Source: Branchiostoma floridae (taxonomy: Eukaryota; Chordata; Leptocardii; Amphioxiformes; Branchiostomatidae). Taken from it: a DNA stretch of 64,000 bases. The DNA is taken from positions 17,681,548-17,745,547 of the forward strand of contig NC_049982.1 in NCBI RefSeq assembly GCF_000003815.2. The letters are read 5' to 3'. This document shows positions 1 to 19,029 of the stretch, in pieces. How positions within the stretch are numbered: the stretch's first letter is position 1; every line of letters begins with the position of its first letter. Below the pieces are notes generated by a model. That model saw only the letters and a program-made list of their open reading frames with translations, did no database searches and was not told the origin of the DNA. Made by a program: the position numbers and the translations under genes.

Positions 1-299
1 GCTTCATAGTGGGGTTGTTAAACTGTTTTTGTTTTTGTTTGTTTGTTTTGCATACTGCATCATGGCATATAACACACCAGGTTTGTACAAGCTGCAAATC
101 TGGACAGATTTTACTGCTGATCCACTCACACCAGGCAGGACCCCTACTCTTTTCAGTAAGTGTGATGGGTTCTTTAACATGCTTAAATTGTGACTCTCCT
201 CAGACACAGGGCATCTCTGACAGAAGCTAGATACTCATTTACCCGAGTAAAGTGAGAAAAGTTGTGTGAAGTTCCTTTCCTAAGGGAACGTGTTCGGTG

Positions 300-360
300 A
301 CAAATCAACAGATTTGAACCTCTGGGCTACAGGCCAAACTCCCTGCCGTTAAGCCAAATG
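300..360 (-). repeat. tRNA-derived SINE head
   Basis: Read on the minus strand, an A-box-like TGGCTTAACGG (346-356) is followed about 25 bases later by a B-box-like GGTTCAAATCT (310-320), the spacing of a tRNA promoter. Flanks do not form a tRNA cloverleaf, so a tRNA-derived SINE is more likely than a real tRNA gene. Confidence 0.5.
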
Positions 361-1814
361 ACTCCACATTTGGCTATGGTATAGTGAAATTGATAAAGCC
401 CTACACATGTACATTATAAATGACCACTGCAGGGTTTAATCTGCAACACAATCCATGTTGCTTGTCTTTTCTTGAACATGTACATTTACTTGTAGAGATC
501 TGGCAATCTTCTTGAGTAATTAAACAGTTATATCAATACATAGGGCATGCAAGAACCATACTTGTGTCACCTGTTAGCCAAGACAGAAGGACAATCATTC
601 TGATGAAATGACACAAACATACACAGTCAGTAGGAGGATCTCCCGGATACATTTTGTACATACATGCACACCCACACAAGTTGTTACAACAATGCATGCA
701 CATGTCCTACTCGTGGCCATGTTTACTGACAACAAGTTCCACATTTCAATAGCCAAAGCCTTTGATATGACTTTTATTTGACCTACATGAGCAAGTAACA
801 AAACTGTTGTTTATCAGCAAGTGCAATGACAAGAAATTAGACTTCCATGGCTTTTAGCCCCATCCTATCTCATAGTATATGCCGATATTTGGAATGATCC
901 ATTTAAAGTGTAACTGAAATGAAATCGTCTGTAGCATTTTCTACCAATAATGTAAAAAATTGATCTTTTCTGAAAAAGTCAATGCAAGTTTCAAATCAAT
1001 TGTCCGTCCGGAAGTCCCTCAAACAGCGACATAAAAATGTGTACTTTGAGCTCTTTGCTGGAACTAATTAGGAACACGCCGTGACGTCATTTTAGTTAGT
1101 CCCTACTAGCTGGTATGGTTGACTAGGGGAATAATGTACATTTGATAGACCCGTATCTTATAAAGGAAACATAATTCATTGACGAAACTCGGCACGACTA
1201 AAGAACACATACTTCACTTCACTTGAAGGGAATTTCGTTCGTATTCACGCCACTAAAATATATCTTAGAGGCACTTGAAGTTGATGCACGTACCAAGCGT
1301 GCGTAACGCAAGCGAAGCGGGGAGAAAGTTCATTATTGTAGCGTGTGGAATAAGCGGGGATAAACAGCCATCGCTTCTTCTATACACAAATGATAGCATG
1401 AGCTTACATTATCCTCAGTAAGGAGGCCATGCTGTACATTGATTTGAAGATGTTTTCTAGCGGAAGCGCAGAAGTTTGTGCCTCTTTGCGGTCTCCGCTT
1501 GTGCCTGCTAGCGAAACCGGGACTAAAGCTTCGGTCGCGTACAAATATACAACAGCTGAGCAACTAACTACGTACAGTTTGCCAGGATTTAAAATGAGAA
1601 GCAACCTCATTGCCACAAGAAATGCGACTCAAAATACATTCCCACTCAAAGTATGTGTTTGTTTACAAACCTGTAAGCTTTTATCGGATAGATAGTACGT
1701 CGTAGACTGACTATTTCTAGTCGTGAGCACGGCCGATAGCTAAACGCCTGCAGATTGTGACGAGTCCGTGAAACATTTTGAGAGTGACTGTTCTTTCTGT
1801 CTCATATTTGTCTG

Positions 1815-2489
1815 CACAACAGACAGATTTCGTAAGCTCCCAGTGATTCGAGGAAAACACACAGACTGGTGTTTCCGTGATAGAAAATTCGAAAAGTGTG
1901 GTTAAATAATAGCGCATGGCACGGGGCCGCCATTTTTTTGTGAGGAATTTTTCTTTGTTGTTGACGACGAAAAATCCAAGATTCACTCGTAACTAGGTTT
2001 TACGGAGACCATATCAGTACTACATATCAATGCTACAATATTCATGACAAAATCTAGCGACAAAAGTGCCAAGTTTGTAGCTACACGAGCAAAAAAAACG
2101 AGTTATCGATGACATAGTAACGAGTACGTACATGCTTGTGGTCCCGCAACCCAGATATATTTTCCTTTGTTTACATGCTCAGGTTACGCTAGAAGTTTTT
2201 ATACAAAACCAAACTATTTTAACTCACCTATCAACAACATGTCCACCGCTAAGACACTACACAACAGACAGATTTCGTAAGCTCCTAGTGATTCGAGGAA
2301 AAACATACAGACTGGTGTTTCCGTGAAAGAAAATTCGAAAAGTCTCAGGATTTTAGCGCACGGCCGCCATCTTTTTTGGGGCCATTTTTCTTAGAGTTGT
2401 TGTTGTTGACGACGAAAAATCCCAGATTCGCTCGTAACTTGGTTTTACTGAGACCAAGAACTACAATATTCATGACAAAATCTAGTGAC
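1815..2489. repeat. Imperfect tandem duplication, period about 445 bp
   Basis: Two related blocks, 1815-2061 and 2260-2489, share runs such as ACAACAGACAGATTTCGTAA, CTGGTGTTTCCGTGA, GTTGACGACGAAAAATCC and ATATTCATGACAAAATCTAG. Each copy also contains a YY1-like GCCGCCAT word (1926 and 2363). The copies differ by substitutions and small indels, so the event is not recent. Confidence 0.8.
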
Positions 2490-4045
2490 GATTTTTCCAA
2501 CGTATTTTGAATACGGTCAGCAAATTTTCGTGCTTGAAAATCTTGGGACAGCGTCGTTTGTTGTTACGAGTTCGGTATAAGCGGAATCACTTTGTTATGA
2601 AATCTATCCGGACGCCGACAAAGAATCCAATGTAAAATCCAAGAATCATTTGTGCTGTTTTGTGTCGGAGTCTAAGCGTACAAGTACTTCACAATAATGG
2701 CACCGCAGTTATGACCAGAATAGGCGAAATACAAGGTAAATTTACAGGGCGAATTACTACTAGTATGTGACAGATAAACGTCCTGCAGCTGTGATAAACT
2801 GTGGCGAATTCACCCTTCTCCGCGCGCGTTCCGTGACTGGAGTCGGCAGACCAGCGGTGTCAATAGTTGGAACTTTTCCTGCGATAATTCTTCTGGTCCT
2901 CCTACAGCTCTCCCCAATATAATCTCAAGGTTCATGTTGAAGTACGAGGGCTCGAAGTGTGCGGAGCTCGAAGTGTGCAGAGCCATAGATGTCGCGGAAG
3001 GAACCATGCCGATGCCTCTGAACAAACTTGATACATAATTTTGTACACTGTTTTCTAGCTCGCCGAGACTCTCAATTTGTCAGCCACAGTTCTGTCATTT
3101 CTAACTTTGGGGAATCTGTGCATAGATATCCCCTCGGTAGACTGACTATTCTTACAGCTAACGCCATGTGGGCCTCCTGCGACACAATAACTTCTACTGG
3201 ACTTTGTACTAACACGACCTGTAGTACAAGACGCCATTACAGCGGACGGGGGTAGAGCTACTAGAAGAACGCGACTCTCTAAAATGACGTCATGCATATC
3301 ATTTGAATTCGCCCTCGGATGCACCAAGTCGCACTTTTTGAAGACGTTTTAACATAACTTCCCGACCGAATTATCACATGAAAAATATTTCAATCTAATA
3401 GCGAGGAAATGATCCTCTAGATCGTTAGAAAATAAATTGTATTCAATTGTATTTCTGCAAGTCTTTAAGTTAACTGCTACATACATGTACATGCAATCAA
3501 TGACAGTGTTAACTTAGCCAACAACAGGGTGGGAGAAAAGTATTGTTGTCATTACTGGTGAATTGAAAAATAAAAAACTTCAAACAACCTACTGAATATA
3601 TCTATATATAAGTTTCAATGTTAATTTATAATTGTTAACAAATCTAACAAGAAATTTGATTGTGAAGGAAAGCTGCTATCAAAGACTCAAACAAATATCT
3701 ATTCTTGGACACACACACAACACAACAGCATATTATTTGTTGATTTACGTGCCTGATGATGTTTTGAAGTGACATAGACAAATCTCTCCAGCATTCACTT
3801 CAACATTTAGCCACATGAGCTTAAAGCAAAGTTGGGTATCAGCTCAGCAACATTCAGGTCAAAGGTCATTATGCCAGTGGTACAGAAACTCCAAGAAGAG
3901 AGATTTTGTCAAGTAAATGTTTTCCTAATCTTGTGCAAGGAGCACTGTCACCAGCATGGAAGTTGTGCTTGTATGACCGATCACCTCCTTGGAATATTGA
4001 TTATATTAGTACATGTATGTGAAACAGGCAATGTTGCGAGTCTAT

Positions 4046-4278
4046 GGCTCAGTTTACATGAGAAAAAAATGACTTGTTCAAAAATGTCCTACGACGTTCA
4101 ACAAGCGGCACGTGTCCTACAACGCTTTTTTTTTGTCCATGTAAAAATGAAAATGACACTGCGGCACACCACAGCACATCATTTTCACACAGGCAAAAAA
4201 TGTGTCCCAGGACACAGGCCACGTATTGAACATTGTAGGACATTTTTAAGTCATCTTTTTGCCTCCTGTAAACTAGCC
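4046..4278. mobile_element. Palindromic MITE
   Basis: The left arm begins GGCTCAGTTTACATG and the right arm ends GTAAACTAGCC. The arms pair imperfectly over about 100 bases, sharing ATGACTT, AAAATGTCCTAC and GTGTCCT words in opposite orientation. The flanks are CTAT on both sides (42-45 and 79-82 of their lines), a possible short target duplication. An open frame of 169 codons running through it is a by-product of this palindrome. Confidence 0.7.
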
Positions 4279-7200
4279 CTATATAAATCCCTAAGTTGCA
4301 CTGTTTTCAAGACCATCACAACAAATAACCTTTTTATTTAGTGAAGACAGCAAGATGTACATTGATCTGGAACATGGGCTTTATTGTGAATCCCCATTAG
4401 AAGAGAGTGCAGACCTGAAATTGACCAGAATGGCTTCAGGTATATGCAGAAAACTAAATCAAGCAAGAAATGAAGCCCCTTACATGTATGTACACATGCA
4501 TAGCAGAGATACAGTTCACTACATGTACCAAGCATGTATGTTGCGTTTGAAGGTGGTCATCTGTAATTTGTATTATATTGAATAATATACATCAAGCCCA
4601 TCAATGATAGAACACTAGCCAAACAAAATCCACTGATATTTTTGGCCATCATCAGGAATAATGACTGAACTCAAGTACAAGTTCTGGCACGTGAACATCT
4701 ACAAACTCTTCATCAGTATTGCATCTATTTTGGTTAAGTGAAGACTGATGGGCTGTGATAAATAGGTATATGTGTAGACATTCTCCTTCACATCATACAG
4801 TAATACTGTTTAGTGCTGGTATTTTCTCTTTATCTGTTGTTATCATCATCATAATCATACCTTGAAGCTTTTGTCTCCTCAAACAGAGATTTAATTGGGT
4901 ATGCTCTAAAAGCTTTCCTGGAAAGCACAACACCATGTTATTTTTGGTATGCCTGACTGGTCTTAGTCTTCAGCGGATAATTAGTGATATCATGTTCCTG
5001 AGTAGCTGGTGTGCTTTACCATGGATCCATTAATGATACAAAGATTCACATCAGAAGCTAGAAATCAAGATGTTGATGATTGAAAATGAGCCAACTGAGT
5101 CAATCCATCAGGATTTTCATTTCAGGAGGAGGGACTTTCAGGGAGATGGCAGGGCCACCTGCTGACAATCAGATTCAACCTGTTGTGTGCTGTTCTCCAT
5201 ACATGTACATGTACCAGGGTGATCGATAACTGTACCGCCTCTTCCAGAAATAAGATGCACAATACAAGTTTTGATGCATACAAATGTAGTTAATATTATT
5301 AGTTATTAGTATGAAGTCTTTAATGAATGTCTACCAAAGTCTTAAGGGTTATTTATGATGATTATTTTATAGGTGATGCCCAGTACTGTTTGGTGTCAGA
5401 GAAGGAAAAAATCACTCAGTGACTGTCAACTGAATTTATTGATCACCCCTCCTATGTAACTGCTAATAATAGTAATGTGTCAATTGAATCACATGCAAGT
5501 TTAAGAAAGCTACATCCTTACTTCCTTGCAACGAAATCACATTGCCCACATTATTTTTAAAAATGTCAGCACAATGACCTTTGTTTCTTTATTTTGGAAA
5601 AGATGTCATGCTGGAAGGATTACTGGGATCAGTCAGAAATCCTTGCAGAAAGGCCTTCATGTCCACTTACACCTGTGTCCAGCAACTATGTAATTGATGT
5701 AGCACGTGTCCAAGTGCTCTTGCTCACCAACTTTGAGTGAGAGACTGTTGCATAAGCGCGTGCACAAACACACATACATCATACAATGTACACATTATGT
5801 ATAGAAATCTATAACCTATTTCGTAGATATCTATACATACAATTTCATACATAATGCTGTAGTTGGTATAAATTTACATAACAGTAAATGTGTATTCTAA
5901 TCCTTCCTGTATACATTTTTGCATCTTGACAAATAAAATCAAGGATATACAAGGTGAATTGCAGCAATGACATCATGCTGCATTGCTGGGTACATTTTGC
6001 TGATAGCCTTCCTTTTAAAAAGTTTTATCACCTTTCATCAGATACAGCTGTTTACATGCTAGCTCACATGTCTGCATTTGCTACAAGGCTGGTGCACAAC
6101 ACAGTTCATTACACATTTGTCTTTTGGCTTTGGAAAGGTTCATCATAGTACAATAGTACAAGTAGCTGGATAAGAGTTTATGCATCAAAAGGAGAAATCT
6201 TATTACTAGTACTAGTACATTGTATATCATGCACTAGGGATGAAAATACACTGTGCACGATACAACATCTCTTTATTTATCATACAACATCGCTTTACTT
6301 ATCTCACGCAAGTCTGGTCAATAAAAAGATGGCAAAAATACCATCAGTGTTTTTACACACACAATCTACCACATCGATCACCTGCTGGATCCGGGCAAAT
6401 ATGCCCCAGGAGAAAGAAGAATTTTAAATCCTAACAAAAGATGGCTCATATCTAATTATGGATTATTCATTAGAGAAATGATGGTCTAAAATAAAAAGGG
6501 TAGGAACAGGTTAAGATTATAAAATTAAATCCACCTCAGTAAAGAAGTCACCAAACAGTATACAACTTCCATTTTGTGTTCCATTAAAGGTTAATTTTTA
6601 TGTAAAAATTACTGTACTTTGATGACACCATGTTTAACAGTTTACTTTTCTGTTGCCTTTAGGTCACCAAAGTCAAGCTTACAGGTGACACCTTATGGCT
6701 TTTAAAAAATATCTGTGACATAAATGACAACATGACATAAACCTATGAATACATGGAATTTAGACATAAACATCCTTGGACAAAAGAAAGGGTTTTTAAC
6801 AACATGGATGACGGGGATGCACAGATACCTGACAACAAGTCTCCACCTTATCAGATTCACACTGAGAGGTCAGGGTCAAAGAGAGGACCACAATCACCGC
6901 AGTGATTATGGGCTACATGATGATCAGATGTGTACATGTGTGTGGTACTTTTCAGCTATCATAGTGGCAGATGTCAGCTGAACCCATTGTTGTTTCAGAA
7001 GATGCACCAATATCTTGATGACCTTAGGACTAGATATGGTAGGAAATCGAAATCAAGTTTCAAGAGCTGATCAATCCAATGAAATCAACTCCTACTCCAA
7101 GAATGCATGTGTGTGTGCATTAAAACCTACATCTCTCAGGTATTTGTAGATACATTCTCCCATACATGTATGGACATGAACATTTCACCTATCACCATGG

Positions 7201-7843
7201 ACAAAGGAGGTTGCATCATGCATAATGTACACTGTCACATTGTCATATGGAGTACCTTAAAATACAAAATCTTGTAATCTTGACTTCCTTTTCTTGTTAC
7301 CTCACCATGTGAGTTTGCTAGTTTTATCTAGCCCAAATATTGTGATTAGGATCTAATAAACAGATCTGTGCACAGAGACAATGGGATTAAAACATTCTTG
7401 TCATGTTACTGAAATTCTTTATAATTCCATCAACATGGACAAATCCTGGTCAAGGGAACATGGTCCGTGCTGTGTGAGGTTCATCAAAACAAATAACAAA
7501 CAAAAGAGATTTTGCTTCATCCCAAGGAAGCGAAGTATTGTTTTGGGCTTGTCTGTCTGTCTGTAAGTGTGTGCACACAATGAAGCATTGCATAATGGGA
7601 TTTTTCTTTCTATTTCTATTTGCAATACTGACACAATACAGTAGTCTACATCGTCATTTCGTTCCTTTGCGTAGAGCCATAGTCTGTATGGACTGAATGA
7701 CTGACTGCACTATGCTGGGAGAGTGCTATAAAGGGTGTGGGTATGAGAACACAGTTGACAAGGCATGGCCCATAGAGCCCAAAGTATGGCATACTACATT
7801 TCTAAGATAGTTAGACTTGTAGAGAAACAATGTGAAAACTTAC

Positions 7844-15149
<7,306 letters not shown>

Positions 15150-15955
15150 AGACGTGGCACCTTCCTGCCTGGCCAATCGGGGATTATCGAAGGAGAACTG
15201 ACGAGGATCGGCAGGAAAACCCAAGGTAAAGTCCGTCTGTCAGGCGGTAGGTGCCGGGTGGGGGCTGTGATGCAGGCTGGACTAGCCGAATCCCGAACAA
15301 TCGAAAAATTATGTAGGACTCGTCCAATCACCGCTTCAGGAAGCATGAAATGGTCTATTCATTCTTTGTTTTTGCAGAATAATGTTATAATGTTCTTTAA
15401 TCACTATTTGTTTGATAAAAATACTATATTATTGTCCTTTCTTTAAATTCAATTTTTGAATTCTATTCTGTGGAAAATAAAACATTTGAACACCACACAT
15501 CAACAATGGACTCTTCCAGTGACCACGTAACATATCACGTCGCAGAAGTAGGTTCGATTGACCTCAATGAAAGAATGTACACAAGATGACATAAACAAAT
15601 AAACAAAAAGATCTAACGGGTGGGCGAATGAAATATTCTGTCAACTTATTAATGATAGATGATAGTAACCGAATATCAAAATCTATACATTCTTCTATAC
15701 TTGTGAGACTTTCGGTCAAAAATATTCCAAATTCAAACGACTCTACTCTACTCTACTCAAACAGCTCTTCCATGTCACTTTCATACCCAAGGGCAGGTGA
15801 TAAAAGCTCCCTTTCTGTTTTTGTTTTTTTAGACAGCGCACCTTCTCTGAATTGAACGACACACTCGATTGACGCAATAGACCTGGTACATATAACTTGT
15901 TACTAATAAAAGAAATGTACAGAAAAAAATAATGAAAGCAGGTAACTTGCACTTA

Positions 15956-16136
15956 CAGTCAAACCTGTATATTAGGGACCACCTCTACAGAGGGGCCACC
16001 TGTCCATAGTGGCCACTTTTTGTCGGTCCCTTGGGTATTTTATCTACAAGTTGCCACCTCTATACAGAGGGCCACTTGTCTATAGTGGCCAAATTTGTCC
16101 GGTCCCTTGAGTGGCCGCTATAGACAGGTTTGACTG
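15956..16136. mobile_element. Short element with CAGTCAAACCTG termini
   Basis: Ends are CAGTCAAACCTG on the left and CAGGTTTGACTG on the right, flanked by TA on both sides. The interior is a diverged repeat of GGCCACCTGTCCATAGTGGCC-type units. A larger member of the same family lies at 43848-44332. It is non-autonomous; the superfamily is not determined. Confidence 0.75.
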
Positions 16137-17149
16137 TACTTGAATTTTTAGTAGTAAGATAGAAAGTGTTCTCGGTAGTTATCAGGAGATCATCTTGAAC
16201 CAAAGCAACATGAAAGTCTGACCAAGGAAATGAACGATATATTAAACGACGAGCAGAAATAATATCGACAAAACTTTCAGATTATTTTCAATAGAACTAG
16301 TTCGTGTGCATAACAGGATTTTTGTGTCAATTTCGGTGTGTGTTTTTTATCAAAGGTTTTGAAGGAACCACACAGTCACTGACTGATGATGAATGACTTT
16401 CTTGATTGTTCGACAGTTTGGTTATTCGGTTTATTCGATCCCAGGCTGGGTGCAGCAACACGGACCCTCCGGCGGTTGGCGCGCTCCCATTGGTTAGTTT
16501 TCTCGTGACGTCTTTCTCGCCGAAATCTCAATGAACTGGCTCGGCTCGGGCCTAGGAGTAGGACTGCCGAGTAGTTATTCTCAATATGGCTCCTTTAGAA
16601 ACTTTTTGTCAGGAGGCCAGAACTTGGTTCGGTCGACGCAACGGCGACTGAAGTCAAGGTCCTCATCGACTTCGATGAACGAAAATCATCACAAAGTCTT
16701 CATATGCTGCAGCGCTGATAAACAAAACAATATTAACGTTATATCTAAAAGACTATGATGTTGCATGATGCATCACGCCGACTTCATTTAACGTTATAAC
16801 GTTATCAACGTCACTGAAAAAAAAACTTGCAAATGTATCACATTCTTGATCATTCTTGGACTGTAGCCAGGAGACTTTACGACTAGACACGTTAATAATT
16901 ACTAGTATCACGTTTCAAGCGAAATCTATTATTCCACCGTGCGTCATATGCACTCCTACTTACAAATAGTCGACGCAACAGCATGAAATATTTATATATT
17001 GGGAAGGCCATTAAAAAAGTCAATCACGAAAATGAATTAAAAACAATTGATTCCTCACGGTCTGTGTCATATTAGTACATGTAACGTTACTAGTTCTAGT
17101 TCTAGTTCAGTCTAGTACTACCATGTACCAGATTCCTTGGGATCTGTTT

Positions 17150-17749
17150 GTTCCCCACACAACGTTTGTCAAAGTGGCGTGTACACAAAAAGTGATAAGC
17201 GCTTCTAGAGATTATTAACAAGCTCCTACCACCAAACAACTTTACTCATACACAGGTAGACTTTTTACCGAACGTCATGTGAACAGGCACTCCACTGTTT
17301 CTCTGTATGTGCCCAACTCACGTAATTTCTGTACCCTCGACAAATCAGCCGGCTTACATATCATGAAATATCGACTGAGTGATAACATTACAGTGGGCAT
17401 TACATTTTGGTGGTGGGCAGTCATTTACCCTCGGAGCAAGATAGCCATATCCATGTTTACGCAGTTGCTCAGCATCTCAGTAGCATTTACAAACTTTCAC
17501 GAGTGATAGCACAACCTTCGGAGACAAACAGGTGCATCATGGCCGGTCTGAAACGCTAATGGTGCCACGGGCCGATACGGAGAAAAATGAATTTTGGCTA
17601 GGTGATTAACGTTACATCCTAACGTTTTACTCGGGGTCGAACAGAAGGATCTTGGATAGGAGGGCAAATGTTGAACTGGAATATGTTCGACCCCGAGCTC
17701 TTATCACTTTTTGTGTACACACCACTTTGCCAAGTATTGTGTGGGGAAC
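17150..17749. mobile_element. 600-bp inverted-repeat element
   Basis: The left arm starts GTTCCCCACACAA and continues with AAAGTGGCGTGTACACAAAA; the right arm is its imperfect reverse complement and ends TTGTGTGGGGAAC. A nested hairpin inside it pairs CTCGGGGTCGAACA (17630-17643) with TGTTCGACCCCGAG (17684-17697). No clear target duplication was seen. Confidence 0.6.
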
Positions 17750-18841
17750 ATATGTATGACAGTGTTTTTTCTTGATGCTTGATCCCCGCGAAGCTTTGGA
17801 GATCTCCGATTCATAATTGATGCGCTTTTACGTTCTGTGACTGGTTTGTTTCTGGTAGGTTACCAGATATAAGGGGAATTGGCTCATGTGGCTGCGACTT
17901 ACTTTGCGTTGTTTACCAACGCTTGAAAGGTGAGACTTTGACGTGAAAATGCAGAAAGCTAGTTACAAATATGAATATCTGCATTTTGGGCACCAAGACT
18001 CTACAATACATCACGTCACCTTAAAAACTTGCATTAATAATACATCTTAAATTACAAACCACTCATAAGGAGAAGATTAGAAACAGATACAAGCCCTAGT
18101 TTGCAATGTAAATGTTTTATTCAAATCGATATCAAAAGTCTCAGTTGTCATGATATATCGGATTGATTTTGTAGTGTAAATCATGCTTGTTTATAGTATC
18201 TGGTGCCACTGATCCCAGCTGTTCCACTAATTTCAATACATTTGCTACCCAAGTTGACAGTAAAACATGTCTCTAATGCATTAACATCGACTGGCCAAGG
18301 TGATTCGCTTTGTCTATTTGCCAGGCTGTTGACAGTCGGCATGTTGAACGTTAAAAAGCTGTGTGTGGAAACGAGTCCGGGTGTATTTACATTTGCATGT
18401 TGTGTTATACTTGTTGCATAGTTCGAATGCCCACAGCAGCGGTGGCATTCGTATTATTTCAAATAAGTGGTTTTCTTTTGTTCTTTATATTGGCCACGTG
18501 CTGGATTGCATTGATGAAAAATAGATATTGAACAAAATTACCGGTTGCCTGAATACTAAAAATACGACGTATATGTAGCTCTATCTATGCAATGATTGAA
18601 ACTGCGGCAAGCCTCTCTATGATCCTCTATCAATCTTCAGCTATCAGCTTATCTATGGTAACGTTAGTAATGCAGGCAAAAGTTCAATGGTTACTACGTT
18701 GTTTGATAATTTACTAGAGTCTTTAAAAGAGATTTATGGACAATGCAGTCGCTGTAACATTCGCTCCATTTTATGTATGAACTTTTTAAACTCAAGGCCT
18801 AGACATGATCGTTACAGCACAGGGGACAGATGGTTCTTCAG

Positions 18842-18929
18842 TACTCTCCAAGCAGAGGTCGAATCGCGCAGATATAGTAGTAGTCGAAAAAAACACTCGC
18901 GGCGTGCAACCCCGGACCGACTAGCGTAA
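18842..18929. mobile_element. Left end of a hairpin MITE, interrupted by an assembly gap
   Basis: Begins TACTCTCCAAGCAGAGGTCG immediately after the 9-mer GTTCTTCAG (18833-18841). Its matching right end is at 25771-25794 across both N gaps, followed by the same 9-mer. It is the same terminal type as the complete element at 50411-50620. Confidence 0.8.
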
Positions 18930-19029
18930 NNNNNNNNNNNNNNNNNNNNNNNNNNNNNNNNNNNNNNNNNNNNNNNNNNNNNNNNNNNNNNNNNNNNNNN
19001 NNNNNNNNNNNNNNNNNNNNNNNNNNNNN
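18930..19029. other. Assembly gap (100 N)
   Basis: Exactly 100 N, the usual placeholder for a gap of unknown size. It interrupts a palindromic transposon on the left and starts a new contig 10 bases before the end of a DNAAF9 exon-2 copy on the right. Confidence 0.99.

Larger units (their letters stand above)
1..7843. other. Presumed GRK intron 3 or downstream sequence; no gene recognised
   Basis: No further GRK exon and no other gene could be recognised here. It holds a tRNA-derived SINE near 300, a CpG-richer stretch at about 1050-3330 with CRE-like TGACGTCA words near 1082 and 3283, an internal tandem duplication at 1815-2489, a palindromic MITE at 4046-4278, and otherwise AT-rich sequence with many ACATGTA words. 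The CpG-richer block could be a promoter of an unseen transcript. Confidence 0.5.
15150..18841. other. Intergenic region between divergent GRK and DNAAF9 genes
   Basis: No gene recognised with confidence. It holds a CTCTA microsatellite near 15741, a CAGTCAAACC-type element at 15956-16136, a CpG-rich block with a CCAAT box and TGACGTC near 16480-16690 that may be a promoter, a TTCTAG microsatellite near 17090, and a 600-bp inverted-repeat structure at 17150-17749. Confidence 0.55.

Noticed and set aside
3832-4341. Open frame of 169 codons on the plus strand
   Set aside because: It runs through a palindromic MITE (4046-4278), has low-complexity translation, no family resemblance and no splice partners.
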